Assembly: GCF_001553195.1 (NCBI RefSeq)
Contig: NZ_CP014281.1
Coordinates: 806,001-870,000 of the forward strand
Source: Mycoplasmopsis canis PG 14
GTDB lineage: Bacteria; Bacillota_I; Bacilli_A; Mycoplasmatales; Metamycoplasmataceae
Direction: 5' to 3'
Length of the DNA: 64,000 nt
Part shown: positions 10,824 through 21,479 of the stretch, in pieces
Numbering within the stretch: position 1 is the stretch's first letter
Layout: the number at the start of each line of letters is the position of its first letter
The notes under the pieces: model-generated
Told to the model about the DNA's origin: nothing
Database searches by the model: none
The model's input: only the letters and a program-made list of their open reading frames with translations
Program-made: the position numbers and the translations under genes

Positions 10824-11471
10824 TTAAATTGTTTGTATAAATTTCTTAAATTTTTCATTCTTATATAATTTATCAACAATTTCGTTGCAAACTTCTTCTG
10901 GGGTCATCATTGCATCCACTATTAAAAAACGGTTTGGATCCTCATTAATAAGATGTTTATATCCACCATACACTTTTTGATGAAATTCAGTTTTTTCATT
11001 TTCAAGACGATCTTCAAATAATCTAGATTTATCTCTTCTTTTTTTAGAATCTTCTGGGGTAGCGTCTAAGAAAATTGTTATATCAGGAATAGCGTTATCG
11101 ATAATTAATGTTGTTAAAGATTTAGCAAATTCATAACCTAAACCTCTTGCAAAACCTTGATATGCATAAAAACTATCTATATACCTATCACATAATACTA
11201 ATTTGTTCTCTTTAATTGCAGGTCATATAATTTTTTCTAAATGTATTCTTCTACTTGTTGAATAAAGCATTGCTTCGGCAACGGGAGAAAGATCGCTTTG
11301 AGTATCGAGAATTATTTCCCTTATTCTTTCAGCTTCTTTTAAATCCTTCCCTCCAGGTTCTCTTGTCTCTATTATTTCTAGTCTAGGATTCAGTGATCTT
11401 AGTTTTTTTGACAATTCTTTCATAACTGTAGTTTTTCCACTACCATCTAGTCCTTCAAATGTTATAAACAT
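10824..11471 (-). CDS. tmk: Thymidylate kinase
   Basis: 215 codons. Phosphorylates dTMP to dTDP. P-loop [11 protein letters not shown] at residues 4-14, DR(Y/H)-type motif [13 protein letters not shown] near residue 94 and a lid with [13 protein letters not shown]. Starts 12 bases after recR and ends just before holB. In-frame TGA encodes Trp at residue 83. Confidence 0.95.
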
Positions 11472-11482
11472 AATTTTTCCCC

Positions 11483-12070
11483 TTATTTTGTTCTATTTTC
11501 TAAAGATAATTTTAAAGTGATTTCATCAATGTAATCAACTGATGAACCAACCGGTAATCCGACAGCAAGTTCAGAGATATTTTTATTGTTATTTTTTATG
11601 TATTTTTTTAAAACAAATTTAGTAATTTCTCCATCTATATTTGGGGAAATACCAAATATAACTTCATCAAATCCCTTAGTATAATCTGATAATCTATTTA
11701 TAAGATCTTTTTCTTTTTCTATAAGATAATCTGAATTTAGTTTTTTCCTAAAAACAAAATATTTGCCTTTGTAAAATCCTGCTTTTTCAATTTTTTGCAT
11801 TATTTGTAATGACTCAACAATTAATAATGTATTTTGCCTATCATTGTCTCCGCATATATCGCATGGTTCATTATCAAAAAGTGGTTTTGTACACATTTCA
11901 CAAAAACTAATACCATGTTTAATAGCTTTAAAAGCATTAGCTAATAAATTTACTTCAGATTCTTCGGAATCAAAAACTCAATAAACTATTTTTTCGGCTG
12001 TTTTTTTTGTTATTCCGGGTAGTTTGGTTAATTTTACTATAAAATCATTAATTTTTTCTGAATTAAACAT
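11483..12070 (-). CDS. recR: Recombination protein RecR
   Basis: 195 codons. Helix-hairpin-helix region [12 protein letters not shown] near residue 18, a zinc finger with CEMC and CDIC pairs near residues 58-73, then the Toprim domain (LLIVESLQ..., [16 protein letters not shown]). It works with RecO in gap repair. The start follows the ybaB stop closely, with no clear Shine-Dalgarno sequence. The order dnaX-ybaB-recR is conserved in many bacteria and supports the call. Confidence 0.95.
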
Positions 12071-12072
12071 TA

Positions 12073-12360
12073 TTAAAACGGAAATCCACCAGGCATTGCA
12101 GGAGCCATTTTATCTTGTTCTTCTTGAATTTTTTCAAACAAATCATTTAATGCTACCACAAGTAAATCTTGTAATAATTCTTTATCATCCGGGTCAATTA
12201 AAGCGTCATCTAGCTCTATATTTTGAATTTCTCTATTTCCTAAAGCAGAAATTTTAATTCCTTGCTTTTCAACTATAAATTCTTTTGATTCTAGTTCTGC
12301 TTGTTTTGATTCTAGTTCTTTTTGCATTGTTTTTAATCTTTTAATTAATTCTGGATTCAT
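12073..12360 (-). CDS. YbaB/EbfC nucleoid-associated protein
   Basis: 95 codons. Pattern MNPELIKRLKTMQKELE...VEKQGIKISALGNREIQNIELDD...LQDLLVVALNDLFEKI is the YbaB/EbfC family: a small dimer that binds DNA. The C-terminus is Met/Pro/Gly-rich (MAPAMPGGFPF), as in many relatives. GAGGAAC overlapping the dnaX stop codon is the ribosome binding site. Coupled between dnaX and recR. Confidence 0.9.
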   Translation of the reverse strand: MNPELIKRLKTMQKELESKQAELESKEFIVEKQGIKISALGNREIQNIELDDALIDPDDKELLQDLLVVALNDLFEKIQEEQDKMAPAMPGGFPF

Positions 12361-12363
12361 AAT

Positions 12364-14370
12364 TTAGTTCCTCTTTTCTTCTTTAAATATACTATTAAAT
12401 AATTCTGTTGCATTTGCTTTTTTAGGATCAATCAGAGCCGGGGCTTCTGGTCTATATAATTCAAAAGGTATTTTAATTTTTCCTTCACTAGTTCTAAATG
12501 AAGAAAACTGATTTGCTATATCTTCCTTTTCGTTTATTGAAATGAAAAATAAAGTCTTATAACCATCTGAAAAAAGATAATCAACATAACTTTGGATATC
12601 ATAATCTTTTGATTTTGATCTAAGTTCTTGTAATGCTTCTTCATCAGATACAACAAAGATAATGGCATCCTTTGTTGCTCCAATTAATTTTGCTTTTTTC
12701 AATAATTCTTTTTCTGCCACAAATTCTGTGTTTGTTTTTTCAGAAAGAATTTCGTTATTTTTCTTAATGGTTCCGTACTGTTTTGAAAAATCCTCATTTT
12801 TAAATTTAGCATATAATAGTGCATTTAAAACTTTTTTTAGGTATTCTTCATGATTTTCGTTTTGAATTTCTTTGTCAAAAAAAGTTATTTCACGTGTATT
12901 GATCAATTCGCTTTTAGCAAATTCAGAAGTGTTTGGTGAAGGTTCATCAAGATCTCTTGATAAATCGTTATAATCTCCATTTTGTTCATTTAGTTTTATA
13001 AAAAACTCATTTGTTTGTCTAATCATTTCATCAGCTTTTTTTAGTAAGTCTTCTTCTTTAAAAATTTCTTCTTCATCAGCTGAAAATTTTTTGTTTATAA
13101 AGGTATCATTTTGAATTTCTAAGAAAAAATCATTATTTTGAGAATTTTCTACTTTATTTTCTTTTGTTATATGTTGAGTTTCTGAATTATTTTGAAATTT
13201 GCTGATTGAAGAATCTTTTTTGGTCTCCTCTATTTTTGGAGAAATTTCAGGAATATGTGGTTTTTCAAGGTTTTGCATAAAGGTATGATTGCTTTTTTGT
13301 ATTTCTATTTTTTCTAAAAGAGCTATAAAAGCAATTTGAATTAACTCGTATGGACTTTCATGTCTGCTGATTTTTGAAAAAATTTCATATAGCTCATCAT
13401 AAATAATTATCGCATTAGATTGTGAAAGCTTTATTTTTAGAAGTTGCTCATGTGTAATTCAATTTAAGAAAGAAATATCTTTTGTTTTACTGTACAACAA
13501 TCATTCTTTAACTAAATTCATCAAAGCTTTAATCAATTTATTTGCATCGGCTCCACTATCATTGAAATCATTAGTTGTGCTAATGATTTCTTTTACATTA
13601 CCTTCCAAAATTTTGTTCAATAATTTAATGTAATTATCAACGGAAGAAACTCCAAAATTTCTTTCTATAGATTCTTGGTCGATAAAATTATCATTAAAAG
13701 AACTTGCTTGATCGGCGATTGATAGTGCATCTCTCATACCACCAGTAGATAATAAAGCAATTGTTTTCAATGCTCTTTCTTCATATTTTATTTTTTCTAT
13801 ATCTAAAATTTCTTTTAAATGACTAATAATTTCGTTGTCTGAAATTCTTTTAAAATTATATCTTTGAACTCTAGAAAGTATTGTCAATGGTATTTTTTGC
13901 GGATCAGTAGTAGCTAAAATAAATATTGTGTGAAATGGCGGTTCTTCTAAGGTTTTCAAAAGTGCATTAAATGCACTTTTACTTAGCATATGCACCTCAT
14001 CAATAATATAAATTTTAAACTTACCATTAATAGGGGCTTGTTCCACTTTTTCTTTTAGTAATCTTATTTCATCAACACCGTTATTTGAAGCTGCATCCAT
14101 CTCGATTATGTCTAAATTATTATCAAGATTTTCTAAACAAAAATTACATGCCTTTGTGGGTTCAGAACTATGTACACAATTAAGTACCGAAGCAAAGATT
14201 TTTGAAATCGATGTTTTACCAGTCCCTTTAGGACCAGTAAAAAGATAAGCGTGGCCTATTTTTCTATTTGTAAGTATATTTTTAAGAGTTTTTATGACGT
14301 GTTCTTGACCAACTACTTGTTCAAAAGTTTTGGGTCTATACTTACGATATAGTGTTTTATAATCACTCAT
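12364..14370 (-). CDS. dnaX: DNA polymerase III gamma/tau subunit
   Basis: 668 codons. AAA+ domain with YRPKTFEQVVGQEH, Walker A FTGPKGTGKTS near residue 45, zinc-binding cysteines (CVHSSEPTKACNFC) and DEVHMLSKSAFNALLKTLEEPP. The C-terminal half is low-complexity and charged (Glu/Asn/Lys), ending in a small conserved domain. This is the clamp-loader motor. The start follows GGGGAGA and a TATAAT lies about 28 bases upstream. Several TGA codons encode Trp. The IS element lies 66 bases upstream of the start codon. Confidence 0.95.
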
Positions 14371-14397
14371 GTCTCCCCTTTCTAATAATATTATTTA

Positions 14398-14403
14398 ATT
14401 ATA
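14398..14403 (-). promoter_or_regulatory. Candidate -10 box of dnaX
   Basis: TATAAT on the minus strand, 28 bases before the dnaX ATG and 34 bases inside from the IS-flanking repeat, so the insertion has left the proximal promoter intact. Confidence 0.45.
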
Positions 14404-14436
14404 TAAAATTGCAGTGTAATAAATACCTATTTTTTA

Positions 14437-14450
14437 AGTTTTTTAATGTA
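14437..14450 (+). repeat. Left copy of 14-bp direct repeat flanking the IS
   Basis: AGTTTTTTAATGTA, identical to 15917-15930 on the other side of the insertion sequence; interpreted as the target-site duplication. Confidence 0.7.
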
Positions 14451-14543
14451 TGAATATTCTAAAAGTCATTTGCAAGGATGTAATAAAAAAACTGTAAAAT
14501 AATTTTATCAAATTTTAAATTTACAAAAAGGTATAGGAAAATA

Positions 14544-14625
14544 GAAAACTTTAAAAGTTTTCTCGCCGCTTTTGCTTACTTTTTCAAAAAGTAAGGCTCC
14601 CTTGTCTGAAATCAAGGGCGGGGGG
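14544..14625. other. Three consecutive hairpins and a G run in the IS left end
   Basis: Hairpin 1 at 14544-14562 (8-bp stem), hairpin 2 at 14575-14595 (10-bp stem CTTACTTTTT), hairpin 3 at 14599-14618 (CCCTTG/CAAGGG), then CGGGGGG. They lie just downstream of the transposase stop codon and probably end its transcript. Confidence 0.6.
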
Positions 14626-14635
14626 TTAAAATAAT

Positions 14636-15808
14636 CTAAGGTTGATTAATAATTTTTCTATAGTTATTTATTCATTCCATCATAAAATCAATTTCTTCTT
14701 GAGTATAATTGTCAAGACTTTTACCTTTAGGAATAAAATACCTTATTAATCTATGCATATTTTCAATGGAGCCTTTTTGCCATGAACTATATGGAAGACA
14801 TTTGAACAATCTGTCTTTAGGAATGATTTTGTGTAATAAAACATTTTCCTTACCATTATCGACAGTTAAGGATTTAATATTTAAACCAAACTTTTTAATC
14901 ATATTATTTAAAGCTTGATGAATATATTTTGAACCTCTTTTGGTTATTGTAGCATATGACTTTCTAGTTTGTCTTTCTAACAAAGTTACTAAACACTTTT
15001 TATCATCAATTTTGCCCATTACAGTATCAAGTTCGTAATGGCCCATTTCTGATCTATCGTTAATATAATTTGGTCTCTTAGTTATTTCGGTAGCGTTATT
15101 CAATGTTACTAATTTAGTCTTCTTGGTTGTTTTCCTAATATATTTACCTTCTGATTTTCTAATTATATGTTCATAATCTATATAAAATGGTAAGGATTGC
15201 ATCTTTTTATACACTGAACTAACAGAAGGGCTAAAGCCAATGTGAGATTTCTTAAAAGAATTTACCAAAAACTTTACAGAAGTTTTTGGCATCTTTTCTT
15301 TAATATTTCTTTTGATTTTGTATTTATTATATTTATGTCTAATATCATTTCAATACTCTTTAAATGGTTCTCATTTTTCTTGTAACTTAGTATTTCTGAA
15401 AAACAATCTTGAGTATCTATAATCCAATAAATGATCGTATATTTTAGAAAAATGAATAACTTTAACCTTAGTGACTCTTTTAAAACAATTGTTACATTGA
15501 AATCTTTGATATTTTAATAAATCTTTAGAATGTTTACTAGTCATAAGATCAATTTTGTTTTTTATTGTTCTCACATCTCTTTTTATTTTTCTAGAGGCTT
15601 TTTGAATTGATATACCTTGGCTAATTTCAAATAAAGCATTATAAATTGAATCAATATCCATTTGTTTTTTCTGTAAATTTCTAGTTAGTTCTAATTTTCC
15701 TTGAAACTTTCAAATAGTATCAATATTTTCTGCAATTTCATAATGAGTATATTTATTTTCTTTCTTTGATTGATCAAAAATACAAATTCATTTTCCTAAA
15801 TTTTTCAT
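14636..15808 (-). CDS. IS30-family transposase
   Basis: 390 codons, uninterrupted when TGA is read as Trp. An N-terminal helix-turn-helix-like region (ISQGISIQKASRKIKRDVRT around 62-81) and a CNNC pair precede the DDE catalytic core. The three acidic residues sit in GHYELDTV, LTVDNGKE and GSIENMHRL with the IS30-type spacing (about 33 residues between the last two), followed by RYFIPKGKSLD. The C-terminus ends at NNYRKIINQP, a little short of many relatives that continue with a P-E motif. A GAAAGGAT lies upstream of the ATG. It appears functional. Confidence 0.92.
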
Positions 15809-15871
15809 TATAATATTAATGTATCCTTTCTTGTTTTTGCACATTTATTTTATTACAGGATACATAAAAAC

Positions 15872-15906
15872 AAAGTCATATGCATGTTCAACTTGCATAT
15901 GACTTT
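15872..15906. repeat. Perfect 13-bp hairpin at the IS right end
   Basis: AAAGTCATATGCA and its complement separated by 9 bases. One arm overlaps the terminal inverted repeat. It lies upstream of the transposase gene and could block read-through transcription into it or form part of the transposase binding site. Confidence 0.65.
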
Positions 15907-15916
15907 TCTAATTAAT

Positions 15917-15930
15917 AGTTTTTTAATGTA
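15917..15930 (+). repeat. Right copy of 14-bp direct repeat flanking the IS
   Basis: AGTTTTTTAATGTA, identical to 14437-14450. Confidence 0.7.
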
Positions 15931-15962
15931 AAAATATAGTATTTTTTTAAATTTTTTTAAAT

Positions 15963-15992
15963 ATAAAAAAATAAAAAACCGCTTTTGCGGCA
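15963..15992 (-). terminator. Terminator of the 37-codon gene
   Basis: On the minus strand CCGC-AAAA-GCGG followed by TTTTTTATTTTTTT, a classic intrinsic terminator placed 14 bases after the stop codon. Confidence 0.8.
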
Positions 15993-16005
15993 ATTATTGT
16001 GTGAA

Positions 16006-16119
16006 TTAAGCAGCTGCAGCTCTTTCTTGTCTTCTTACTTCTCTTGCGTGTTCTCTTGAAAGTTTTTTAGCTCTTTTTTCAGCACGTAATTTATTTTTTA
16101 ATCTAACTACTTTACGCAT
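16006..16119 (-). CDS. Small highly basic protein of 37 residues
   Basis: 37 codons starting MRKVVRLKNKLRAEKRAKKL and ending RRQERAAAA. About 40% of residues are Arg or Lys, and the whole chain looks like one amphipathic basic helix. AAAAGGA lies 7 bases before the ATG and a strong terminator follows, so it is a genuine transcription unit. CGT arginine codons suggest high expression. It is too short for ribosomal protein S21 and does not match L34, L36 or Thx as I know them. A ribosome- or RNA-associated role is a guess. Confidence 0.7.
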   Translation of the reverse strand: MRKVVRLKNKLRAEKRAKKLSREHAREVRRQERAAAA

Positions 16120-16333
16120 GTTGTTTCCTTTTGTGAGTTTTTTATAATAAGTGACTATATTTTACATTAAATTTTAAAAACTAAAAGTAAAAATAAAATG
16201 CTACTTATAATTACCACTTTTTGAAAAAGATAATAGTAAAAAATCAAAAATCTTGCTAGCAAGTTTCACACTTTATTTTCTATCTTTATTATTAATGTTC
16301 TACAATTATAGAAAACACAAAATGGAGAAAAGT

Positions 16334-18445
16334 ATGAAAAATAAAAGAATTTTTAAGAATATGTTAATAGGTCTATCAAGTGTATCATTTGTAACCCCGT
16401 TAGTAGTTACAAGTTGCTCAGTTGATAAAGTACAAAAATCAAGTAATGTTGAAGAGTTAAGGAAAGAGTACAAACAAAATAATATTGAATACAATCAAAA
16501 AATTAATGAATTTTCAAAAAAATTAAAAGACTTAAAAGAAAAACTTTCTAAAGCAGCAGAAAGCGAAAAAGCAAAAGTAGAAGATGAAATTTTTGATTTG
16601 TTTTTTGAATCAAACAGAACTCTTAAACCACTTGTTAAAAAATACAACTACTTATTCACAAAATTAAGAGAAGCAGAAAGAAAAGAAAACACAAAATTAA
16701 AAACAGTTAAAATTTATCATTCAAATGACGAACATGGTCGCTTAGAATTTGATGATTATAAATACAATAGATATGCTGGGATGGTCGAAACTTCGAGATA
16801 CCTTGATGATAAGAAGAGAGATTTATTATTATCAGCTGGTGATTTAATTCAAGGATTACCTTTATCAGACTCTGATAAAGGTGAAACAATCACTAAGATT
16901 GCTAAGTATATGGGTTATGATTCTGTCGCTATCGGTAACCATGAATTTGATTATGGTCTTAAGCACATGCTTGATTTAAATAAAATGTCTTCAAAAGAGC
17001 AATTTGGAAAGAATACACCATTTATATCAGCAAATATTTATTACAAAGACTTAGCTAATGAAGCTAACAAACCTGAAGGCTATGACCAAAACAATGTTGG
17101 AAAAAGAGTTTTTAAACCATATATTGTAAAAGAATTAGAAAGTGGTCTAAAAGTTGCTGTTTTTGCTCTAACAACACCAGATACTGTTTATACTTCACAC
17201 CCAAGAAACTCAGCTTTAGTTGAATTTAGAGACCCTGTTGAATCAGCAAAACAAGTAATTGCAGAAATCAAAAAAGATCACCCTGAAATTAGTTTTATAA
17301 TTGCAACAACACACTTAGGTACAGGAAGAAATGAAGCGAGATGAACTTCAGAATATCTTGCTCAAAATGTTGAAGGAGATTTAGATTTAATATTAGATGG
17401 CCACAGCCATACTTATGTTGAAATTAATAAAAAACATGCTGAAGACAAAAATATTTATATAACTCAAACAGAAGCTTACACCAAATATTTAGGAGATATT
17501 GATGTAACTTTCAATACTGAAACTGGAAAAATAGAAGAAGTTCACCAAGTTTTAAGAAATGTTGATCAAATTGAAGTTTATAATACTAATTTAAGCGAAA
17601 AATTAGTTAACAGACTAAAAAAAGCTTTCGACAAAGAGAATAAAGTTGTTGCTTTTACGTCTCCAGGAGTATTTGAACATACAACAACAAAAGAAGTTGA
17701 CAAAACTCCATACTGAATTGGTAGAATTCTGCCTACATCATTAGGTACATTTGCTGCTGATTCTATTGCTTGAGGATTTATAAAAGAATCACCATGAAAA
17801 TCTCATGAAGGATGAGATGAAGCTACACTTGACAATTCGATTGGACTAGTTAATGGTGGTGGATTACGTGCTAATTTTGCTAATGGGGAAATTACAAAAG
17901 GGGACGCACTTTCTGTTAGTCCATTTGGAAACAGAATTTCAACAGTAAGAGTAAAAGGAACGGTATTAACAGAAGTTCTTAAACATGGACTTTCAAAAGG
18001 AAGATCAGGAGCTTTTTCTCAATTGTCTACTAATGTTGCATATCAAGTTAATGTTACAAAGAAAATGAATGATAAAACACAAAAAGAAGAATATGTTTGA
18101 GTACCTGACGAAACTTCATTCAAAATTAATGATAAAGCAATCGAAGCAGAAAAATACTACTACATTACAACTAACGACTTTATTCTAGCAGGTGGTGATG
18201 GATATTCAATGATAAACACAAACAAAGTGAAAACAATAGAATTAGCTTATGAAGGTGATAAGTATATTAATACATTAATTGAATTTGCTAAATTAACAAC
18301 AGCAACTGACGCAGCATTGGATGCAAATAAATTTCAAAAACCAATGGGTGATTATCTAAAGGAAAGTACACGTTCAAAACAAGTTGTTAATATTCCAAGC
18401 GAAGCTTACACAAATACACTAAAAGAACCTAACAATAAACCTTAA
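16334..18445 (+). CDS. Surface lipoprotein 5'-nucleotidase
   Basis: 703 codons. Signal peptide with lipobox VVTSC, then a coiled-coil spacer of about 90 Lys/Glu-rich residues. The metallophosphoesterase domain follows with the metal motifs HSNDEHGRL, SAGDLIQG, AIGNHEFDYG and LDGHSHT. The C-terminal 5'-nucleotidase domain shows LVNGGGLRANF and the substrate-stacking region. It probably strips phosphate from nucleotides outside the cell so that nucleosides can be taken up, an essential need in mollicutes. An upstream in-frame ATG at 16253 gives a poorer signal peptide; the chosen start has GGAG upstream. Confidence 0.92.
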
Positions 18446-18454
18446 TAATCAAAA

Positions 18455-18484
18455 GAAAAATCACTAAGTAATTAGTGATTTTTC
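18455..18484. terminator. Bidirectional terminator, 5'-nucleotidase / membrane protein
   Basis: Perfect 13-bp stem GAAAAATCACTAA with a 4-base loop between convergent genes. The minus-strand gene's stop codon lies inside the stem. Confidence 0.85.
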
Positions 18485-19164
18485 ATCTCATTTTCTTCAT
18501 AATATAAATTAACAAAATCTTGATATATATCTAAGTTATTATATTCTACGCTCTTTACGTCAGAAAAATGAACTCCTCAAATAATTAAATAAATCTCTCC
18601 TAATGAAATTTTTTTCTTTACGTTTTTTAATAAATTAAAATTGATTGCTAAACTTTTTTTAATTTTTAATTTTAGATTACCAGTTATCAGGTTTTCGTTT
18701 TTAGCGTATTCTTTATCAAAATAAAAACTTTCATTATCAAATGACCATTTCGAGATTTTTTCCAATGCATCTTTGATGCGTTTTTTAGTAATAAATAGTA
18801 TTTTCAAATGAAATGCAGATATAAAGAAAGGAATAATTGGCCATACTAGCATTATATAATCTGTCTCATCATTTAATTCACTTTTGAAAACTAAAAAATT
18901 AATTAATAAATATGTAATAAGCATTAAAGTTAGAAATAAATAAAATAACATTATAATGAAATGATTTCTTCTAACTTTTTTTAATATAGATTCAAAAGAT
19001 TCCTTAAATAGAATATTAACTTTAATATATTCATCTTTTATGTAATGAATTTTTTCAAAAACAAATTTATATATTAATTGTTTTTTCATAAAAAGAATGA
19101 ATAGAACACTCATTATAAGAAAAGTGCCAAAAAATAATGACATAAAAATTATGTATGAGTTCAT
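18472..19164 (-). CDS. Membrane protein, paralog family with C-terminal IWG-x-H motif (copy 1)
   Basis: 230 codons. One N-terminal transmembrane segment (about 4-26), a charged loop, a pair of segments (about 68-92 and 103-122), then a cytosolic C-terminal domain. This ends with FDKEYAKNE..., IIWGVHFSDV and LDIYQDFVNLYYEE. The same layout and motifs recur at 22,734 and 23,420. I do not recognise the family. GAAAGGAGA upstream overlaps the end of the MazG-like gene. Predicted small, Lys-rich inner-membrane protein; function unknown. Confidence 0.8.
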
Positions 19165-19169
19165 TTTAA

Positions 19170-19496
19170 CTATTTTCTCCTTTCAATAAATTCAGTTAGG
19201 TTTATCTTGTGGTTATATCTAATAGAAGCTTCTTTATCTTTTTCAAGAATAATTTCAGTTAAGTCGATGTTATTTATGCTTGCAATTGCTATTGTATAAT
19301 GAATTACATCAGCTAGCTCAGAAGCTAATGAAACGCCGTCTTTAGGTTTTTTTCAGTTTTGATCTATCGCCACTGCTTCAGCTACTTCACCAACTTCTTC
19401 TATTAACTTTGTTAAAAGTCTTGGGTTATTACCAAAATCTTTATATCTATCATAAAGATAATCTTGTAAATCTTTTATTGTTAGTTCTTTTTTCAT
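19170..19496 (-). CDS. MazG-like nucleotide pyrophosphohydrolase
   Basis: 108 codons. Contains KLIEEVGEVAEAV (the EExxE metal-binding helix) and LASELADVIHYTIAIA (the ExxD helix) in the order and spacing of the all-alpha NTP pyrophosphohydrolase fold. Members hydrolyse non-canonical or excess NTPs to the monophosphate. The start overlaps the der stop as TAATG. Substrate cannot be predicted. Confidence 0.8.
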
Positions 19497-20803
19497 TATT
19501 CTAATCCGTTTTTATTTTTAAAAATTAATTTTATTGGACAACCTTCAAAGTTAAAGGTTTGTCTTAACTGATTTTCCAGAAATCTTTCATATGAAAAGTG
19601 TACAAATTTTTTGTTATTAACAAAAAAAGTAAATGTTGGGATTTTTGCTAATTCTTTTCTTGCGTAATAAATATTAAGTCTTCCTCCATTAAAAGGTTGC
19701 GCCGGTTGAATTAACTGTGTTTCTAATATTAAAGATGAAAGTAATGATGGTTTAATATCTCTTTCTAAGTTTTCTCTTACTTCATTTAATTTATCAACCA
19801 ATTTATTGAGTCTTTGATTAAATTTTGCTGAAATGAAGACAAAAGGAACTCATGGAACAAAGTGAAATTTATTTCTTAATCTTTTCTCAAATTCAGCCAT
19901 TGTATTTGTTTCTTTTTCGACAAGATCTCATTTATTAATAACTATAATCAATGGCTTATTATTATCAAGCGCATATCCAATAATTCTAGAATCAAAATGA
20001 GAAATTTCTGGTTGAGTTGCATCTATCACCACAAGAGATAAATCGGCTTCTGCTAGTGAATTCATTGCTCTCATTAACGCATAATGATCAACACTCTCGA
20101 TTAATTTTGATTTTCTTGTAATACCTGCTGTATCTACTATATTATATTTTTTACCCGAAATTTCTACTATAGATTTAACGCTATCTCTTGTTGTTCCTGC
20201 AATTTCAGAAACTATTGACCTATTTTCTTTTGCAAGATTATTTAATAAAGAGCTTTTTCCTGCATTTGGTTTACCAATAATGGCCAAATTAAACAAATCT
20301 TCTTCTTCTGTCTTTGTAAAATCTAAATACTTCATACATGCATCTAAAACTTCTCCAACACCCTCACCATGTAGCGCTGAAATAGGAAAAATTTCATCAA
20401 CACCAAGAGCATATCAACCATAATCAAATGTTTGATTTGACTCAAGTTTATTTGCGGCTGCAATAATTGGTTTATTGCTCTTTCTTAAAATATTCATTAT
20501 AAATAGTTCATCATTAGAAATTTCATTGGTCCCATCAAAAATGAAAACTATAACATCAGCTTCTTCAATTGCTATTTTTGCTTGAATCTGAATTTGTTCT
20601 TGAAATGGTCTATTTTCAATTTCTATACCACCAGTATCGATCAAACGAATTTCTTCACCTGATCAATTAATTGTTTCATATAACCTATCTCTAGTAACAC
20701 CTGGTTGATCATAAACGATAGAAACTTTTTTACCTATAATTCTATTAAAAAGCGTACTTTTACCAACATTTGGTTTACCTATAATTGCTACTGTATTTTT
20801 CAT
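19496..20803 (-). CDS. der: Ribosome-associated GTPase Der (EngA)
   Basis: 435 codons with two tandem GTPase domains and a C-terminal KH-like domain. Domain 1 starts [13 protein letters not shown] and has DTGGI; domain 2 has [25 protein letters not shown] and NK(W)D. Required for 50S assembly. Start and stop overlap cmk and the MazG-like gene as TAATG, so the three are translated in series. Confidence 0.96.
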
Positions 20804-21468
20804 TATTTACCTATTTTCTCATTAACAAGAGAGATGATTTTAGCAATAACTTCTTCAATAGTTAATTCAGTACAATCAATAAATACTGAATCTTCTGTCT
20901 TATGAAGTGGATCTACTTCTCTGTTCATATCTTGTTCATCTCTTTTTTTAACATCATATAAAACTTCATTAAAACCAGTATTGTAACCTAATTCTTGGTT
21001 TTGAATCATTCTTCTTCTGGCTCTTTCTTCAGCTTCTGCTCATAAAAATATTTTTACTTCTGCATGAGGCATAATTTTAAAAGTTGTATCTCTACCGTCA
21101 ATAATATAACCCTTACCTTTTTTGGTCATATATTGAATATGATCTACAACAAACTCTCTAACTTCAGGAATCTTAGCTATATTAGGAGTAACTTGAGATA
21201 TATAATCGGCTCTAATTTGATGCGAAATATCCACACCACGTAGCTCAATTTTATCATCAGCTAAAAGTTTAATCATTCCAACTTCAAGAGTTTTAATTAC
21301 ATTCTCAACGTCTCTAGTATCAACGCCTTTGTCAACAGCATTCTTAGCAATAGCTCTATATACACTACCACTATTTATAAAGGTGTACCCTAATCTTTTG
21401 GCTATTTCTTTTGAAACTGTTGACTTTCCTACACCACTTGGTCCATCAATTGCTATATTTACTTTCAT
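20803..21468 (-). CDS. cmk: Cytidylate kinase
   Basis: 221 codons. P-loop [13 protein letters not shown] at residues 5-17, [15 protein letters not shown] and the DxxR-type region [15 protein letters not shown]. It phosphorylates CMP and dCMP. The cmk-der order is common in Firmicutes. The ribosome binding site AAGGAG overlaps the end of the upstream 117-codon gene. Confidence 0.95.
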
Positions 21469-21479
21469 AATGACTCCTT

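Larger units (their letters stand above)
14451..15916 (-). mobile_element. IS30-family insertion sequence (IS1630-like)
   Basis: About 1,466 bases between the two direct repeats. Near the ends are imperfect inverted repeats, AAAAGTCATTTGCAAG at 14461-14476 and its one-mismatch complement at 15892-15907. It encodes one intact transposase on the minus strand. The non-coding left part holds three hairpins and a G run; the right part holds a perfect 13-bp hairpin. Long target duplications are known for the IS30-type element IS1630 of Mycoplasma fermentans, which fits the 14-bp repeat seen here. The exact ends are uncertain by about 10 bases. Confidence 0.82.

Noticed and set aside
12364..14370. 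Several separate genes in place of dnaX
   Set aside because: The breaks are TGA codons in one continuous frame; all read as Trp under the mycoplasma code.
16006..16119. Ribosomal protein S21
   Set aside because: Position and basic character suggested it at first, but the peptide has 37 residues and lacks the S21 N-terminal sequence.
16253..16333. N-terminal extension of the 5'-nucleotidase
   Set aside because: The upstream ATG lacks a ribosome binding site and would bury the lipoprotein signal; the ATG at 16334 has GGAG.
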